Below are positions 44,420 through 55,560 of a stretch of 64,000 nt of DNA, one piece after another. A program made the position numbers and the translations under genes. The stretch is from Mucor racemosus (taxonomy: Eukaryota; Mucoromycota; Mucoromycetes; Mucorales; Mucoraceae): positions 186,001-250,000 of the forward strand of contig JAPEHQ010000009.1 of the NCBI GenBank assembly GCA_027405735.1, read 5' to 3'. The stretch's first letter is position 1. Each line of letters begins with the position of its first letter. The notes beneath the pieces were generated by a model that ran no database searches, had not been told where the DNA came from, and saw only the letters and a program-made list of their open reading frames with translations.

Positions 44420-46255
44420 ACTAAAACTTAATGTAAATTACCTCTAGCGCATTAATTATAAAGTAAGAATATATTATCATCAAATAAACCAACTACCGCA
44501 CAATATTAAAATGCATAAAGGTTTACAGTAATAAGCTTGAATCAAGTGCATACAGCATCGTAAATTCTTGAAAAAGATCTCAAGTATTATAAAATCTCTT
44601 ATTTTTAAGACTTACAAGGCTTATAAGCGGAATATTAATTTCAAAAATTATTCTTGTCCAGATCATCAATTTTGACATTTTTTAATTTTTTTTTTCTGAT
44701 TTTGCAAATCTAGAGTTAATTATACTACCAATTATAAAAACAAAAAATATACACATATACAGAATTCAGCGCCCTATTTGCTCAATAAAAAATAAAAAAC
44801 ATTTTTATTGTAAATTAGTACATGAAAATCCTTTAACCAAAAAACTGTTTTTGGGACAAAAGTACAAAGTTTCATTACTTAACATTTAATATTAAGCTTT
44901 TATAAGATGCGTATTATCTATGCCTACAATTTTCTCTCATATTATAGTATATTTAAACGTTGATTTTGGTATCAAAATTTGATTTTTCTGTTTTTTGATC
45001 AAAACCATGAGCGTTGGTAAGGATAAAATGAGCCCCAAAAAATGTCCGCTACAAAGTCTGAATTTTCAGACCATACACGGTTAAGTATAAGAAAAGTTGA
45101 AAAAAACGCAATTTTATTTAAAACTTAGATATACTGTATACCATAGTCTAAGGTCTAACAGACTTAGCCGTTTGATTATGCTATGATGCTCAATTACGGC
45201 GTCACTCTGCGGGCTCGCTTTTGCAATTTTTCAATAAATGTATGATATGACAGACAGTTTTTCTAATAGAAAAATGTATGTTTCTATGATAACAGATATT
45301 GCCTATTTATTTAGTTTATCGTTGATGCGCTGTAATACTGCTGTTACATTGGCCGAAATGAGCAATTTAGCAGTGTTTTAATTGCGCTCAATAATGTAAA
45401 GCCTTGAAAATTCTTTTCTACGTGTGTTGGTTCTCTCTTTTTGTTTTCATTTTCCGAGGATATTATTCACAGTTTGATCAGGCATATCAGACTATCAAGC
45501 TGGTATTCTTTTCTTTTATCTGAATACGTATGCTAACATAAGGGATTGATATTTTTATTTAAACAAATTCTAAGTTCAAATATCATTATTTACTACCGTA
45601 TTGTTGGACGTATTTCTTGATTACCTGATTAAATCGCAGGCAATGATATTTAAATCTACTTAATAAAAAGCTAGAACTGGTTACAAACCCACGAAATGTT
45701 CCAGAAAAATGATAGAATTTCAAATGATATACAGTAGAAATACAAAAAAAGAATAATCTAATGTTTTGTCTAATAACCATAGTTTTGATTGTAGCTATGC
45801 TTGATGAAAACAAATCTTTTTACAGCCGACAATTGTAAACTAAAATAGTAACTTTAAAGAAGGTTAATTTGTTTAAATTTTATATGTGATAAAGTAACAT
45901 ATATAATCTAAGATTTGGCTTGCATATAAATTTAAGTAGTAAGTGTTGTTATTTAAGTTTATGCTCGAGCAGAAACCATTGTTGCTGTAGTAAACATTAT
46001 AGCTACAGTATAAATATTTTTACAAATGATGCGAGTTGTAAATGTATTGGCTCTTGTATGTATTACTCTACATCAGCAGCGTATTAAATTGTATTGTCTG
46101 TAATCTATATTATTAAAAGCAAATGTAATTTAAAAACCTAATGCAGTACAAAATGCAATGAAATTTTGAGAACAGCACTATGTTCATGTACAAACCAATT
46201 TGTGTCCATAAAATTAGCTCATTATTATGCTCATGGTCAGATTTTATTGTTATAG
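44420..46255 (+). repeat. Dispersed repeat C, copy 2
   Basis: Uninterrupted reference copy: no foldback element and no short A-tailed insertion. It starts right after the dynein fragment ('cctctagcgcattaattata') and ends at 'gattttattgttatag', where LTR B4 begins. No coding capacity. Confidence 0.82.
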
Positions 46256-47185
46256 TGTTGTATTCCATCTAGTATCATACGTTATCACCTTCTACAGTAT
46301 CAATACACCTTACAATCTATTGACTACAACATGTATTGAAGTGCAAAGTCTCGATATCGGATATAATAAACTCCTAGCTTACCAATTTTAATCCAGTAAT
46401 TACCAAGAACACTTGGAACTCAATTATGACACCATATTATCTCATCCCAGCAGTTAATCGATCAAGTAGCTATGAAATCAACATCCAAGCACATTTAGCG
46501 CAGCATTGAAACAAGGCAACTCACAAGCTCTGCAAGAATGGTTAAATTATGATTGACCCATTTCAATCCATAGATTACTATTGAACAGATCTAATGGTTC
46601 AATAGTACCTTAAATTACATCTCAGGATCTCAATGTCAAATCAATATAAAATGATATATCAAAAGTTTACCCAGATGTAGAAATCCAGGAACAACTATTG
46701 AAATCCAACATGGCATGACATTTAGTAGCTCATACTAAATGTCATATATAACCACTAGCATTAACAGCAACAATCAGGAACCTTCAGGAACACTTGGAAA
46801 CAATGAAACATAAGCAATCCTACATCTTATCCAAATGATACAATCACAGATTCCCAATTCCACAAATTCCACTGTATATGATTTGTTCCCAAATCATATC
46901 AAGTACCTCAATACTCGGCAATTAATTAATAATATTAATAATCATATAACTATTTAGAAAGCATATAACTACGAAGCATCAATGAATTAATAAAATGTAT
47001 CTTTTAGTAGAGTATTTTTATATTAGTATCATTTGATATAATAACATAAAAGATCATACTTTTATATCTAAGCAAATGATATCTTGTTTTTAATATATAC
47101 TTGAAGAACGGATTCATCATTCCTCATTCTCTTTTGATTGTATTCTTTTTTAAGTATTATTTATCAAGTCTGAAAATACACGACA
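46256..47185 (-). mobile_element. LTR, family B, copy B4 joined to repeat C, split by LTR D2
   Basis: Reverse orientation: begins TGTTGTATTCCATC and ends AAAATACACGACA. It is interrupted at 46652-47046 by LTR D2 plus the taaa(a) duplication. The outer flanks (tatag / gttgc) are not a duplication. The left flank is the same repeat C sequence as at B3. It is more diverged from B1/B2 than those are from each other. Confidence 0.82.
46652..47046 (+). mobile_element. Solo LTR, family D, copy D2 (395 bp)
   Basis: Begins TGATATATCAAAAG and ends GATATAATAACA, with a perfect 5-base duplication taaaa (46647-46651 and 47047-47051). Removing it restores the LTR B sequence 'caatataaaagatcatac' as in B3 (caatataaaaggccatac). 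It is therefore younger than LTR B4. Confidence 0.9.
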
Positions 47186-47551
47186 GTTGCAGTGGCTTAA
47201 TATTTTTTTTATCATTATTATTTATTAAAAATGACGATTGACGAAATCATCATAACTGCTATGTACCTATTACCGAAGGCTATTAGGTATTTTAGTTATG
47301 TTTTATATGTTTAGTCTGTAAGGAACAACTATCAATAAATATAGCATTAATAGATTTATATTAGAAAGAAGTTAAATTTATTATTATTGAAGCATATAAC
47401 ATGAGCTTGTATACTCATAATTAGTAATGACTAAATACCGAACAGATCTATCGAACCGAACAGGTCGGAATGCACGTGATATATATCACGTGAGCTTAAT
47501 ATGTTTACTATTACTATTTATTAAAGATAACACTTGACAAAATATATCCAG
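47186..47551. other. Region upstream of tRNA-Asp with a perfect 20-base palindrome
   Basis: AT-rich. At 47473-47492 lies cacgtgatatatatcacgtg, a perfect palindrome with a CACGTG E-box at each end, 59 bases before the tRNA. Nothing else is seen. Confidence 0.6.
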
Positions 47552-47623
47552 TCTTCGGTAGTATAGTGGTGAGTATCCCCGCCTGTCACGCGGGAGACCG
47601 GGGTTCAATTCCCCGCCGGAGAG
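47552..47623 (+). tRNA. tRNA-Asp (GTC)
   Basis: A 72-base cloverleaf without intron. The acceptor stem TCTTCGG pairs with CCGGAGA (one U-G pair) and the discriminator base is G. The D arm contains the box A-like TAGTATAGTGG, the anticodon stem is CCCGC/GCGGG around loop CTGTCAC (anticodon GTC), and the T arm GGGGTTCAATTCCCC is box B. CCA is not encoded, as in eukaryotes. It is followed immediately by a T run (47624 onward), the RNA polymerase III terminator. Confidence 0.96.
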
Positions 47624-47631
47624 TTTTTTTT
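47624..47631 (+). terminator. RNA polymerase III T-run terminator of tRNA-Asp
   Basis: Eight T directly after the mature 3' end, the standard Pol III stop signal. Confidence 0.85.
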
Positions 47632-48048
47632 GCGCACTGAAAATGTAGTGTTTGTAGTATTTATTGATTTTGCTTAATTTATCAATTACACTAAATATTC
47701 GTTTTGCCATGATTGTAAATGTTTTCTGGCATGTTTTAACATGAGTTTGGTGTGTAAAACATAGATTTAGACTTGATCCTTTGTACAAGCGTTTTGATTT
47801 ATAAAGAAAAGAAATTTTGAATACTTTGCATGAATGCATTATTTAATTATGGATACTCCCACTTGTATATGAATAAAAAAGACCACTATAGCTAATAGAC
47901 TGATCGCTATGGAAGTAATAATATGCTAGCAAAACAATGTTAATGGTAGAGAACCTATTCATAGAATAAATATTGGTAAAAGTAAATATCGATGATAAGT
48001 TTATTAAAATCGATAAATAGATTACACGATCAAGAAAATAAAGTATGC
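47632..48048. other. Intergenic between tRNA-Asp and SelO
   Basis: AT-rich, no gene. It includes the 3' region of the SelO gene. Confidence 0.5.
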
Positions 48049-50053
48049 TTATGAGCTACATGAACACCTCATATCCTTTGTCTAAATAGAGAATAAACGA
48101 TATTTTAGAATCAATGTTTTCGTAATAAATATCAATGTCACTTACAGGCACAGGGCTTTTAATCCAATCTTCTATTCTTTTATCTTCATACTGATCCTTG
48201 AAAGGATTAATACAAGCATCAAGACAAGCATTCAAAATATCTTTGGCTTCATCTTCATCAGTTCCATTATCAAAAGCTTGAATGACATCTTCAGCAATGG
48301 AGTTTCGAAGGACAAAGCGAGGATTTACAGCATCCATACGTTGTTTGCGCTCATCGTTATCGACTTTATCCTTTAATAAACGATGACGATAAATTGCCAA
48401 CCATGGTTTCAAAGCTTCTTTGCTAGGATCTGTTTGAGCTTCTTCCTCTGTATTGATATCAAGCCATTCAGTAATCGCATTATCAGCATCTGCATCTTCA
48501 CCTTGTTCTGTAATTTTGTAATTTGATAATGATCTATAGAAGCGATGATAGTCAATATGGTAAGTAGTCATCCAGTCTAATAATGGAATAACCACATCAT
48601 CCATGTCGCTTTGAGTACTTGAATTTTCTGAAAGACCAATTTTGCTTCTCATTTTGGCAAGTAGATGTTGCATAAAGTATTCTTTGAATTCATTATTCAA
48701 TAAATCTTGAACAAATGTTTTCCCTTCATTTCGATATTTTTCTAATGTTTCTTCATCTGTAACACCTTCTTTGGTCTCATCCGAGATACTTGGAAAAACT
48801 AAATCATCTACCCCATCACCAGCACCGATAAGTTCAAATAATGGAATACTTAATTTCACCAAATTGAAAATACAGACAGAAGGTTGACGGTGATATGCAT
48901 ATCCTATATTGCTACATTAGACAAAAATAGCTCATTTCACAATATCAATAATATTTCTTACGCCCAGCTTCATCCGAGTGATTACATGTGTATAGAGGAT
49001 TATAGTAATCCATGATTTGGAAAGGTCCATAGTCCATTGTTAATCCTAAAATTGACATATTATCTGTATTCATCACGCCATGATTGAATCCAATGGCCTG
49101 CCATTCTGCAACCATTTTTGCTGTACTCTTTGTAACATTTCTAAAAAATCTAGCATACTTGTTTCCAGTTCCTCCACCCTCAGTATCCTCAATCACTTGA
49201 TCAATTGCATAATCAGCTAAAAGTCGCACATTATCCATATCGTCTCGAGAATAAAACATTTCAAAATTGCCAAATCTTAACCAAGATGGTGACATTCGAG
49301 CAACAATAGCACCAGTTTCCGGTTGCTCTATTTCACCATTAGATTAAACATAATATATATCATTCATGTCAACTCACTTCCTCTAGGTCCATCATCACGG
49401 TATACATCTCTTGTGGTTTCTATCAACGCAAGTGCCCTTGTAGTTGGTACGCCCAAAGCATGCATATGTTCCGACATTAAAAACTCTCGAATACTGGATC
49501 TTAATACTGCATAACCATCGCCGAAACGAGAATAAGGTGTACGTCCAGCACCTTTTAATTGTATTTCCCATGATTCTCCTTTGGAATTGATTGATTCAAA
49601 CAATGATACTGCTCTTCCATCACCCAATTGCCCTGCAAAAAATCTTTTATAAATTGTATTAGCTAGCTTGGACTCATGAATTGTTGAGATAGTTTACCCA
49701 AATTGATGCCCTGCGTAACAAAGCGACCAAGGTTTAGTATCTGGTAGTATCTCATTTCCCGAAAATACCGATACGAACTTGTCAGAATTGTTTAAAATTT
49801 CATTAGCATCCAAATCAAGATCTTTGCAAGCTGGTTTAGATAATGAAAGCAATTGAGGATGTGGTGCAGCTTCAGGATATACGTGAGAATAGACAGCTTG
49901 ATGAACAGGTCTAGGTGTACGCATCAAATTAGTTTGACTCGATTCTGTTACTTTGGCTGTGTAGATATCACAAGGTAATGACTTTGTGAACTTGGTAGGC
50001 ACTGAAGGCAAGCTTTCTAATGTTCTACCGGTCATTTTAACAATGCTTTTCAT
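48049..50053 (-). CDS. FMP40: Selenoprotein O homologue, protein AMPylase (SelO/Fmp40)
   Basis: Five exons on the minus strand: 50053-49698, 49643-49378, 49327-48962, 48903-48146, 48081-48049; phases match; 592 residues. SelO is a mitochondrial pseudokinase-fold enzyme that transfers AMP from ATP to Ser/Thr/Tyr residues of proteins in redox control. Signatures: [16 protein letters not shown] (about 115-130; using the acceptor at 49644 restores the conserved FAGQ), [48 protein letters not shown] and RYAYHRQPS. The final 33-base exon is easily missed: reading through its intron gives a false end, but splicing gtaagt...tttag yields [10 protein letters not shown], the classic SelO terminus with Cys (588, 590) where animals use selenocysteine. 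The N-terminus ([15 protein letters not shown]) could be a short mitochondrial presequence. Confidence 0.94.
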
Positions 50054-50589
50054 ATTATAATGGAGTAAAAAAGATCTGAAAAACTCATGTATTTATATTT
50101 CAATTTTTTTCGTAGCCATTTTACTTCTTTTAAGGCTCCTTCAACCAAAAGGGTGGACATGTTCACTCCAAACAGACCTAACAGCATTGACCAATAGAGA
50201 TGTAGGGACTCACGGTCTAAAATAGTATAATATCCAATGATAGAATAGTTTAGAGATTTTTTTTAGGTGTTTAAAGCAAGCAAATAAGCCCCACAGCGTT
50301 TTGGAGTATGCTTCACATGCGCAGCATCTTTCAGTATTTTTTATTTGAATTAGTTACATTCAATCACTGAAAACACATTCCATTTTAAAATGATGTCAGA
50401 TTACCACCAACTTTACGGTTAAATATATAATTTTTTAAAAAAAATGACCAATGGGCACGTAGCATCTTTGATATGCTGTATTGCCCTAACTAGATCGAAA
50501 AGTGATAAAAGAGTGAAAACCCAATTGAGATCATTAAGAAAATGTTAAAGTATGAAGTTATAAGATGATAATAATAAAGATATCAGAAA
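50054..50589. other. SelO promoter region and unclassified sequence
   Basis: Upstream region of the SelO gene. No gene or recognisable element. Confidence 0.45.
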
Positions 50590-51122
50590 TTAGAATTTAT
50601 AAGCTGTGTAGGAGAGCTGTTGAACGAAAAGGTTACCTGGATTTTGTGCAGGAACGGGGATTTGATTATGGACCAAGTAGTCCATCCCGTGCAGTATTGA
50701 ACAGATAGCAGGCCAACGGATGACCCAGGCGGTAATTGAGAGTTTTAGGATCCTCTTTGTTTTCTGTGGTAGTTTATTCAGCAGAAAAGAAAGGGAATCC
50801 TCAATTGTTTGGGGTAAAAACAAACGATTATGCATCTGTAGACATTGGGTGTTATGTCGTTTGTTAAACATCTCAAAAGGATAGAGGGGACAGGGTTATG
50901 ATTTACCTAGAGGAAGCCAGCCTAATCGCCATCGTAAGCAATGTTCTTTCTCTACGCGAGTTATTGGAAGCCATGGAATGGGATCAACCGTTAGTTCTGG
51001 TCGACAACAAGCAAGCAATTTAGAATGTTTTTCCTGTAGTTTGGTATTATAGCTATCTTTCAAGAATTCACTTCGTTTAGACTTGAAGGCAGTAGGGCTC
51101 AGATTGTTTGGTTGATTTGAGA
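50590..51122 (-). pseudogene. C-terminal remnant of a non-LTR retrotransposon (LINE) ORF2
   Basis: A minus-strand frame runs from about 51122 (PTAFKSKRSEFLKDSYN) through EHCLRWRLGWLPLGK, one in-frame stop at 50898-50896, then PCPLYPFEMFNKRHNTQCLQ, DSLSFLLNKLPQ and IRWPAICSILHGMDYL to a stop near 50590. The pattern (RWRLGWLP.GK..PC, then H...CL.MH and DPLSFLLN-like) matches the C-terminal region of LINE proteins common in Mucoromycota genomes, as I recall. The reverse transcriptase and endonuclease domains are absent, consistent with a decayed fragment. The single stop suggests moderate age. Confidence 0.6.
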
Positions 51123-51599
51123 TGAATATATAAAAGAAAAAAGAGGAAAAGGAGATTTAGTAAAGATATTCCATTTGGTAATAACAGAAAGTTACCTACA
51201 ATATACTTAACCTTGATTATTTTGAGCATGGCAAATAGTAATTATCAGCTCTATTCATAAAAAGTAAATTATTATATTGACCAACTAGCATCTAGAAATA
51301 ATTTCCAATTTCTATGAATTTAAATTCTCATTGTGTCTAGATTTCATTTGGGTTTTGTCTCAATATGCTACTACAATCGTCCGAAATTCAACTGGAAATC
51401 GTTGCTACAGTGTACTACAATTCAGCCTTATCATTGAATTTGTTTCTTTTATGTAGGGACATCTTCTAATAATAACAAGTACTTTTTACATTTTTTGTTG
51501 TAGAAGCTAAACAGCCACATTTCATGAATCAAATGTATTTGATATTTTCTTTTGTAGGTACCCACTTAAGTAGAATTTGAAAATTTCAAAAAATTCAAT
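51123..51599. other. Unclassified intergenic stretch
   Basis: AT-rich, no ORF; possibly further decayed mobile-element sequence. Confidence 0.4.
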
Positions 51600-53110
51600 T
51601 CCCATAGTTTTCAATCTTCAAAATCGGAACTTGCCCTCTTTTCTATAATTAATCTTATGCAAAACGCTTTTTTGGATATACCTTAAACACTGCTAAATAG
51701 ATATGATTTGATCACATCATGCTATCTGTTTCTTAATCTAGTTTATATCTCACAAAAGACTCAAAAACAGGTGGAATTCGCTGCTTTTTTCTTGAAAACT
51801 GGGTCTCACTTTACATCTCTGTTCTACTTTTTTTCTCATTAAATAACAACAAGAAAAAATTATATACAGATGTACCTGAGATGCTCAACTTTAATACAAA
51901 AACAAGTATCCAGAAATATCCTATCTTTTGCAGTTGGTATAAATTCTTCAGTGCTAATGTTTCAGATTTTTGCATGTATTTTATCAATAAAAATTAAAAA
52001 CTTTGAGACTTCATATCTCTGCAAAAAATTAAGCTATACTAGCACTTTCTAATAATGAAATTTACTTGTTTTCATGCGCTCTATTACATACTCCAATAAA
52101 AAAATAATTCTGATTACTTTTATTTTTTTCCATTTTTTTGACATTTTTGTAGTAGATTTCAAAATATTCGTTAAATTGAGTAGCATTTTTCTATATTTAT
52201 TCCATAGAGCTTGTCGAGACCTGTCGGATGCAATTTGGTTTTTTTTCGAAATATTGATTTTTCATGGAGATATCGTCAAAAATGTGTACAAAAAATATTC
52301 TCACTTCTAGCTTCAATTTTTCCCTTGTATACCCTCATCCCAAATTCTGAATTAGAAAAAAAAATGACAAAAATCTTGTTTTCTCTACGAAAAATGCAGC
52401 TAGAAGGTTCATCAGTAGCTCGATCGATAAATAATTTTTTTGCGTATTATATCCGTTACTTATTTTTAATATATGCCTATAAAAAGTGATAAGCATCCTT
52501 AAAAAACCTCCAAAATTTCAATTGCATTTTGTGAAAAATTTAATGTAAAACATCTGTTTTAATTTTATTCAAGTGGATGCAGAATCCAAGACGGTACAAA
52601 AACTATTTAATACTCTAGTTTAACTTACTTTGCAGTTCATGAGCTATTAAACGATTTCGTTTATTTAACCATTTTTTGGTTATTTTTTCAAATTGATTTT
52701 AGAATCCAGTTATCTAGGTTTTAAGCTGTAATATGAACTATTATTTTGATTATCTCGACAAAAGATTAGCATTTTTTGCTGAAACAAAAAATGAAGGTTA
52801 GTTTTCAGTTGGATCTATCTTGTAAATACAAAAAATTGGCTTTTCAATTTGAGTGCTTAATTTTCACAATCGATTTTAGGTTAGTTTTGGTCAATGTTTG
52901 GTCCGTGCATTTATAACCTGGTATTAACCCTCTTATTTTTCGGACAGATATCAATGGACTATATAGAAAGGGTGCATCTTCTTTAAGTACTTTACGTAAT
53001 TGGTCTCAATATTGGGCAAAATATTCGGAAACTACCTGAAATCAAACTTTTACAACCGTAAAAAACCAACAATAAAAACCTATCTCGGCGAATTTCAACC
53101 CTTATTTTAC
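51600..53110 (+). repeat. Dispersed repeat family A, copy 6
   Basis: From 'gttttcaatcttcaaaatcg' (about 51608) to 'aaaacctatctcggcgaattt' (about 53090). It is uninterrupted but is the most diverged of the copies by eye. Open frames at 52074-52489 lie across the same blocks as the short frames in copy 1 but are not conserved, so I regard them as non-coding. Confidence 0.8.
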
Positions 53111-55560
53111 CTTTCAAGTGACAAATATTTGAAGTAAAGCAAGCTTATGGATGTCAAGATGTTAAGTGACAATTATCTAAAGTAGTAGTATTACATCATT
53201 TACTAATTATTATTAATTTTGAACTTTTTGAAAAGAAGGCAGAAGCTCGCTCTCCCCTATGCGAGCCTTTTAAAAAGAAGTCAAAAGCTGGACTCGTTGT
53301 TGCGAGCTTTAGTCAAGCTCGTCCAAGGCTCAGCTCATGTTTTATACTTAACTACCAAGGTCTGTAAGCTCGCTAGTGTTCTCGATGGATACAAACCTAA
53401 AGGAGCTCCCGTTGAAATGCTAGGTATGCTTAGTGTTCATTTACAGAATTACAAATTTCCAGCAATCCCAAGTTGTTGTGAAAATGGGGAAATGAAAACA
53501 AGCACTTTTTTAAGCTATTTCTGGAAATTTTTTATAAAATCAAATAATAGTTCTGTAATGATCTGTAATTTTGGACTAACAACAAAGGTGGATAATATGC
53601 TTATAGATATTATTCTTGTTATTATAAATTGGTGGTCACTGGATTGATGAAGGTTGGTGTTCTTATTTGTAAATTAGATATTCATTAGTGAATAAATAAA
53701 AGTAAAAGGAGTGTAATAAGACAGATAATCTACAAGGGATCATGTAATGATTTCCTTGTAGTATTTATATAAGGAATGAGGCAAGGTTTTACATGAATGA
53801 AATTGAAATGTTTGACTCATTACAAGTTCGAAATTGAATTTTGAAGTTGTACTTAATGTGCAGCAAATATATAAGCAACATATCTGGATTTCATTAGCTA
53901 AAAACTGTTTTTGAAGGAGAATAGCATACGTTTTCAAAAAAAAAAAAATCCCTTTCTCTGCTTAAAATTAAAGCAGCTGGAAAAATGCTACTATTCAATG
54001 AATATTGATCTAAATGGGCTGGAATTTTCAAAATATACACTAGAGACGTAATAATATCTAAAATTAAAATTTCAGCATTCCATTGTTTACTGGTTAAACT
54101 GTAAGAATCAAATGCCCGCTTTTCCAAGTGGGTTTTATGATTTAACAGACCACTGGAAATTATAAATAGTCATAATCGGCCAAAATCAGCATATATAGCA
54201 ATACCAGCTACCAAAATTAACAAGTAAAAATTATCTTTATGTATAATCAATGTCGTAGTGCAATGTGTTCAATTGTTTTTCAAAAGTTTTAGATATCAAA
54301 CACTGATTCCAACAAGTGTACGCAAAAATTATCAGTAAAAAATATCAGAAAGTCGTTAATTTTTGCTATACTTGGGTGAATTGCTTTATTGTATGGTCAT
54401 CAACCAGCAGTTAATAGTCTGAATACTCATGGGAAATATGAGGACGAATCGAACCACCAACTTTTTACCCATTCTTTTTTATTTTTTCCATAAAAAATTG
54501 AGATATTTCAGAAAACTAACTTGCTATATATATATATATATATATATAAGTTATCACTATTAGCTGACTTGGTCATATAAAATGTTGCAATTAGTATATT
54601 AAATATTTTGAAAATATTGAAAAAAAAAAACGCACGACAAGAAAAATTACAAAATTTCTGATATTCAAATATTAAAGAAGCATCTTCTTATAAATTGATT
54701 CCAATTAAAATCAATCTTGTATTTTGATTTTTCGTTGAGATATGCTACAACAAAGCTTTATTAATCGGTAGAAAAGTGATTTCATGTGTTTAAAGAATAT
54801 TTTACTAATTATGGATTAAGATGATCAAAAACAACAAAAACACTGCTTAGCTGTAGCATCTTAGATATAAAATTACATTTTTTATTTCCAAGGAGACCTT
54901 AAAGATAAAAAAAAAAGAGAGTAGCAGTTACAACTATCCTTTTCAAAGTATCAAAATGTTGTAACTCATGCTGGAGTTCGTTTATGGCGTAAATATGTTT
55001 TTGATGATGCAGGATTCACAAAGTAAAAGTTCAAATTTGTTGTACAGCCAGTAATTCATTTAAAAAATAAACAGCATCAATTGTACATGTTTCCATTATG
55101 AACTTTTAAAAAGACAGTTTAGTAGTTGCCACACAGTTGTCATTAAAAAAAAAAACAGCCATAATAATTATGCATTAGATAAATACAGGGAACAATAATC
55201 TCATGAGCAATGAAGTAGACATATTTTGAATATTATGATATTTATGAATATTTATTTTATTTTTTTAAATTTGAAAAAAAAAAAAAAGTTATAAAATTAT
55301 GAATAATAGTAAAAAATGATAATGATGATGGAGGAGGAGGATAAAAAGAGAAGCACTGTACATGACTTTCAGTTGAAAGGAAGAAATATACCGATGTAGT
55401 ATAGAAAGTAAAGAAAAAAAGATAAAAAATTACCCTTTGAATAAACAAAGGGGGATATACTAGGTTATGATATTAAAAAAGAATATGCAGAAAATAAAAT
55501 AAAAAAGAAGGAGGGAGTTCTTTTTTTGTATATGTGTGTATGTGTTTGTATATGTGTGTA
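53111..55560. other. Intergenic; GC-richer AGCTCG cluster, repeat fragment, microsatellite
   Basis: About 53240-53410 is less AT-rich and contains the motif aagctcg four times in both orientations. 53905-54020 resembles 4640-4760. A (ta)n microsatellite is at about 54521-54548. The 3' region of the Ca2+-ATPase is at the right end. The open frame at 53219-53647 lacks any recognisable protein signature, so no gene is called. Confidence 0.45.

Noticed and set aside
53219..53647. 142-codon open frame in the AGCTCG-rich island
   Set aside because: No domain or motif, second half AT-rich and hydrophobic by composition, no splice context.
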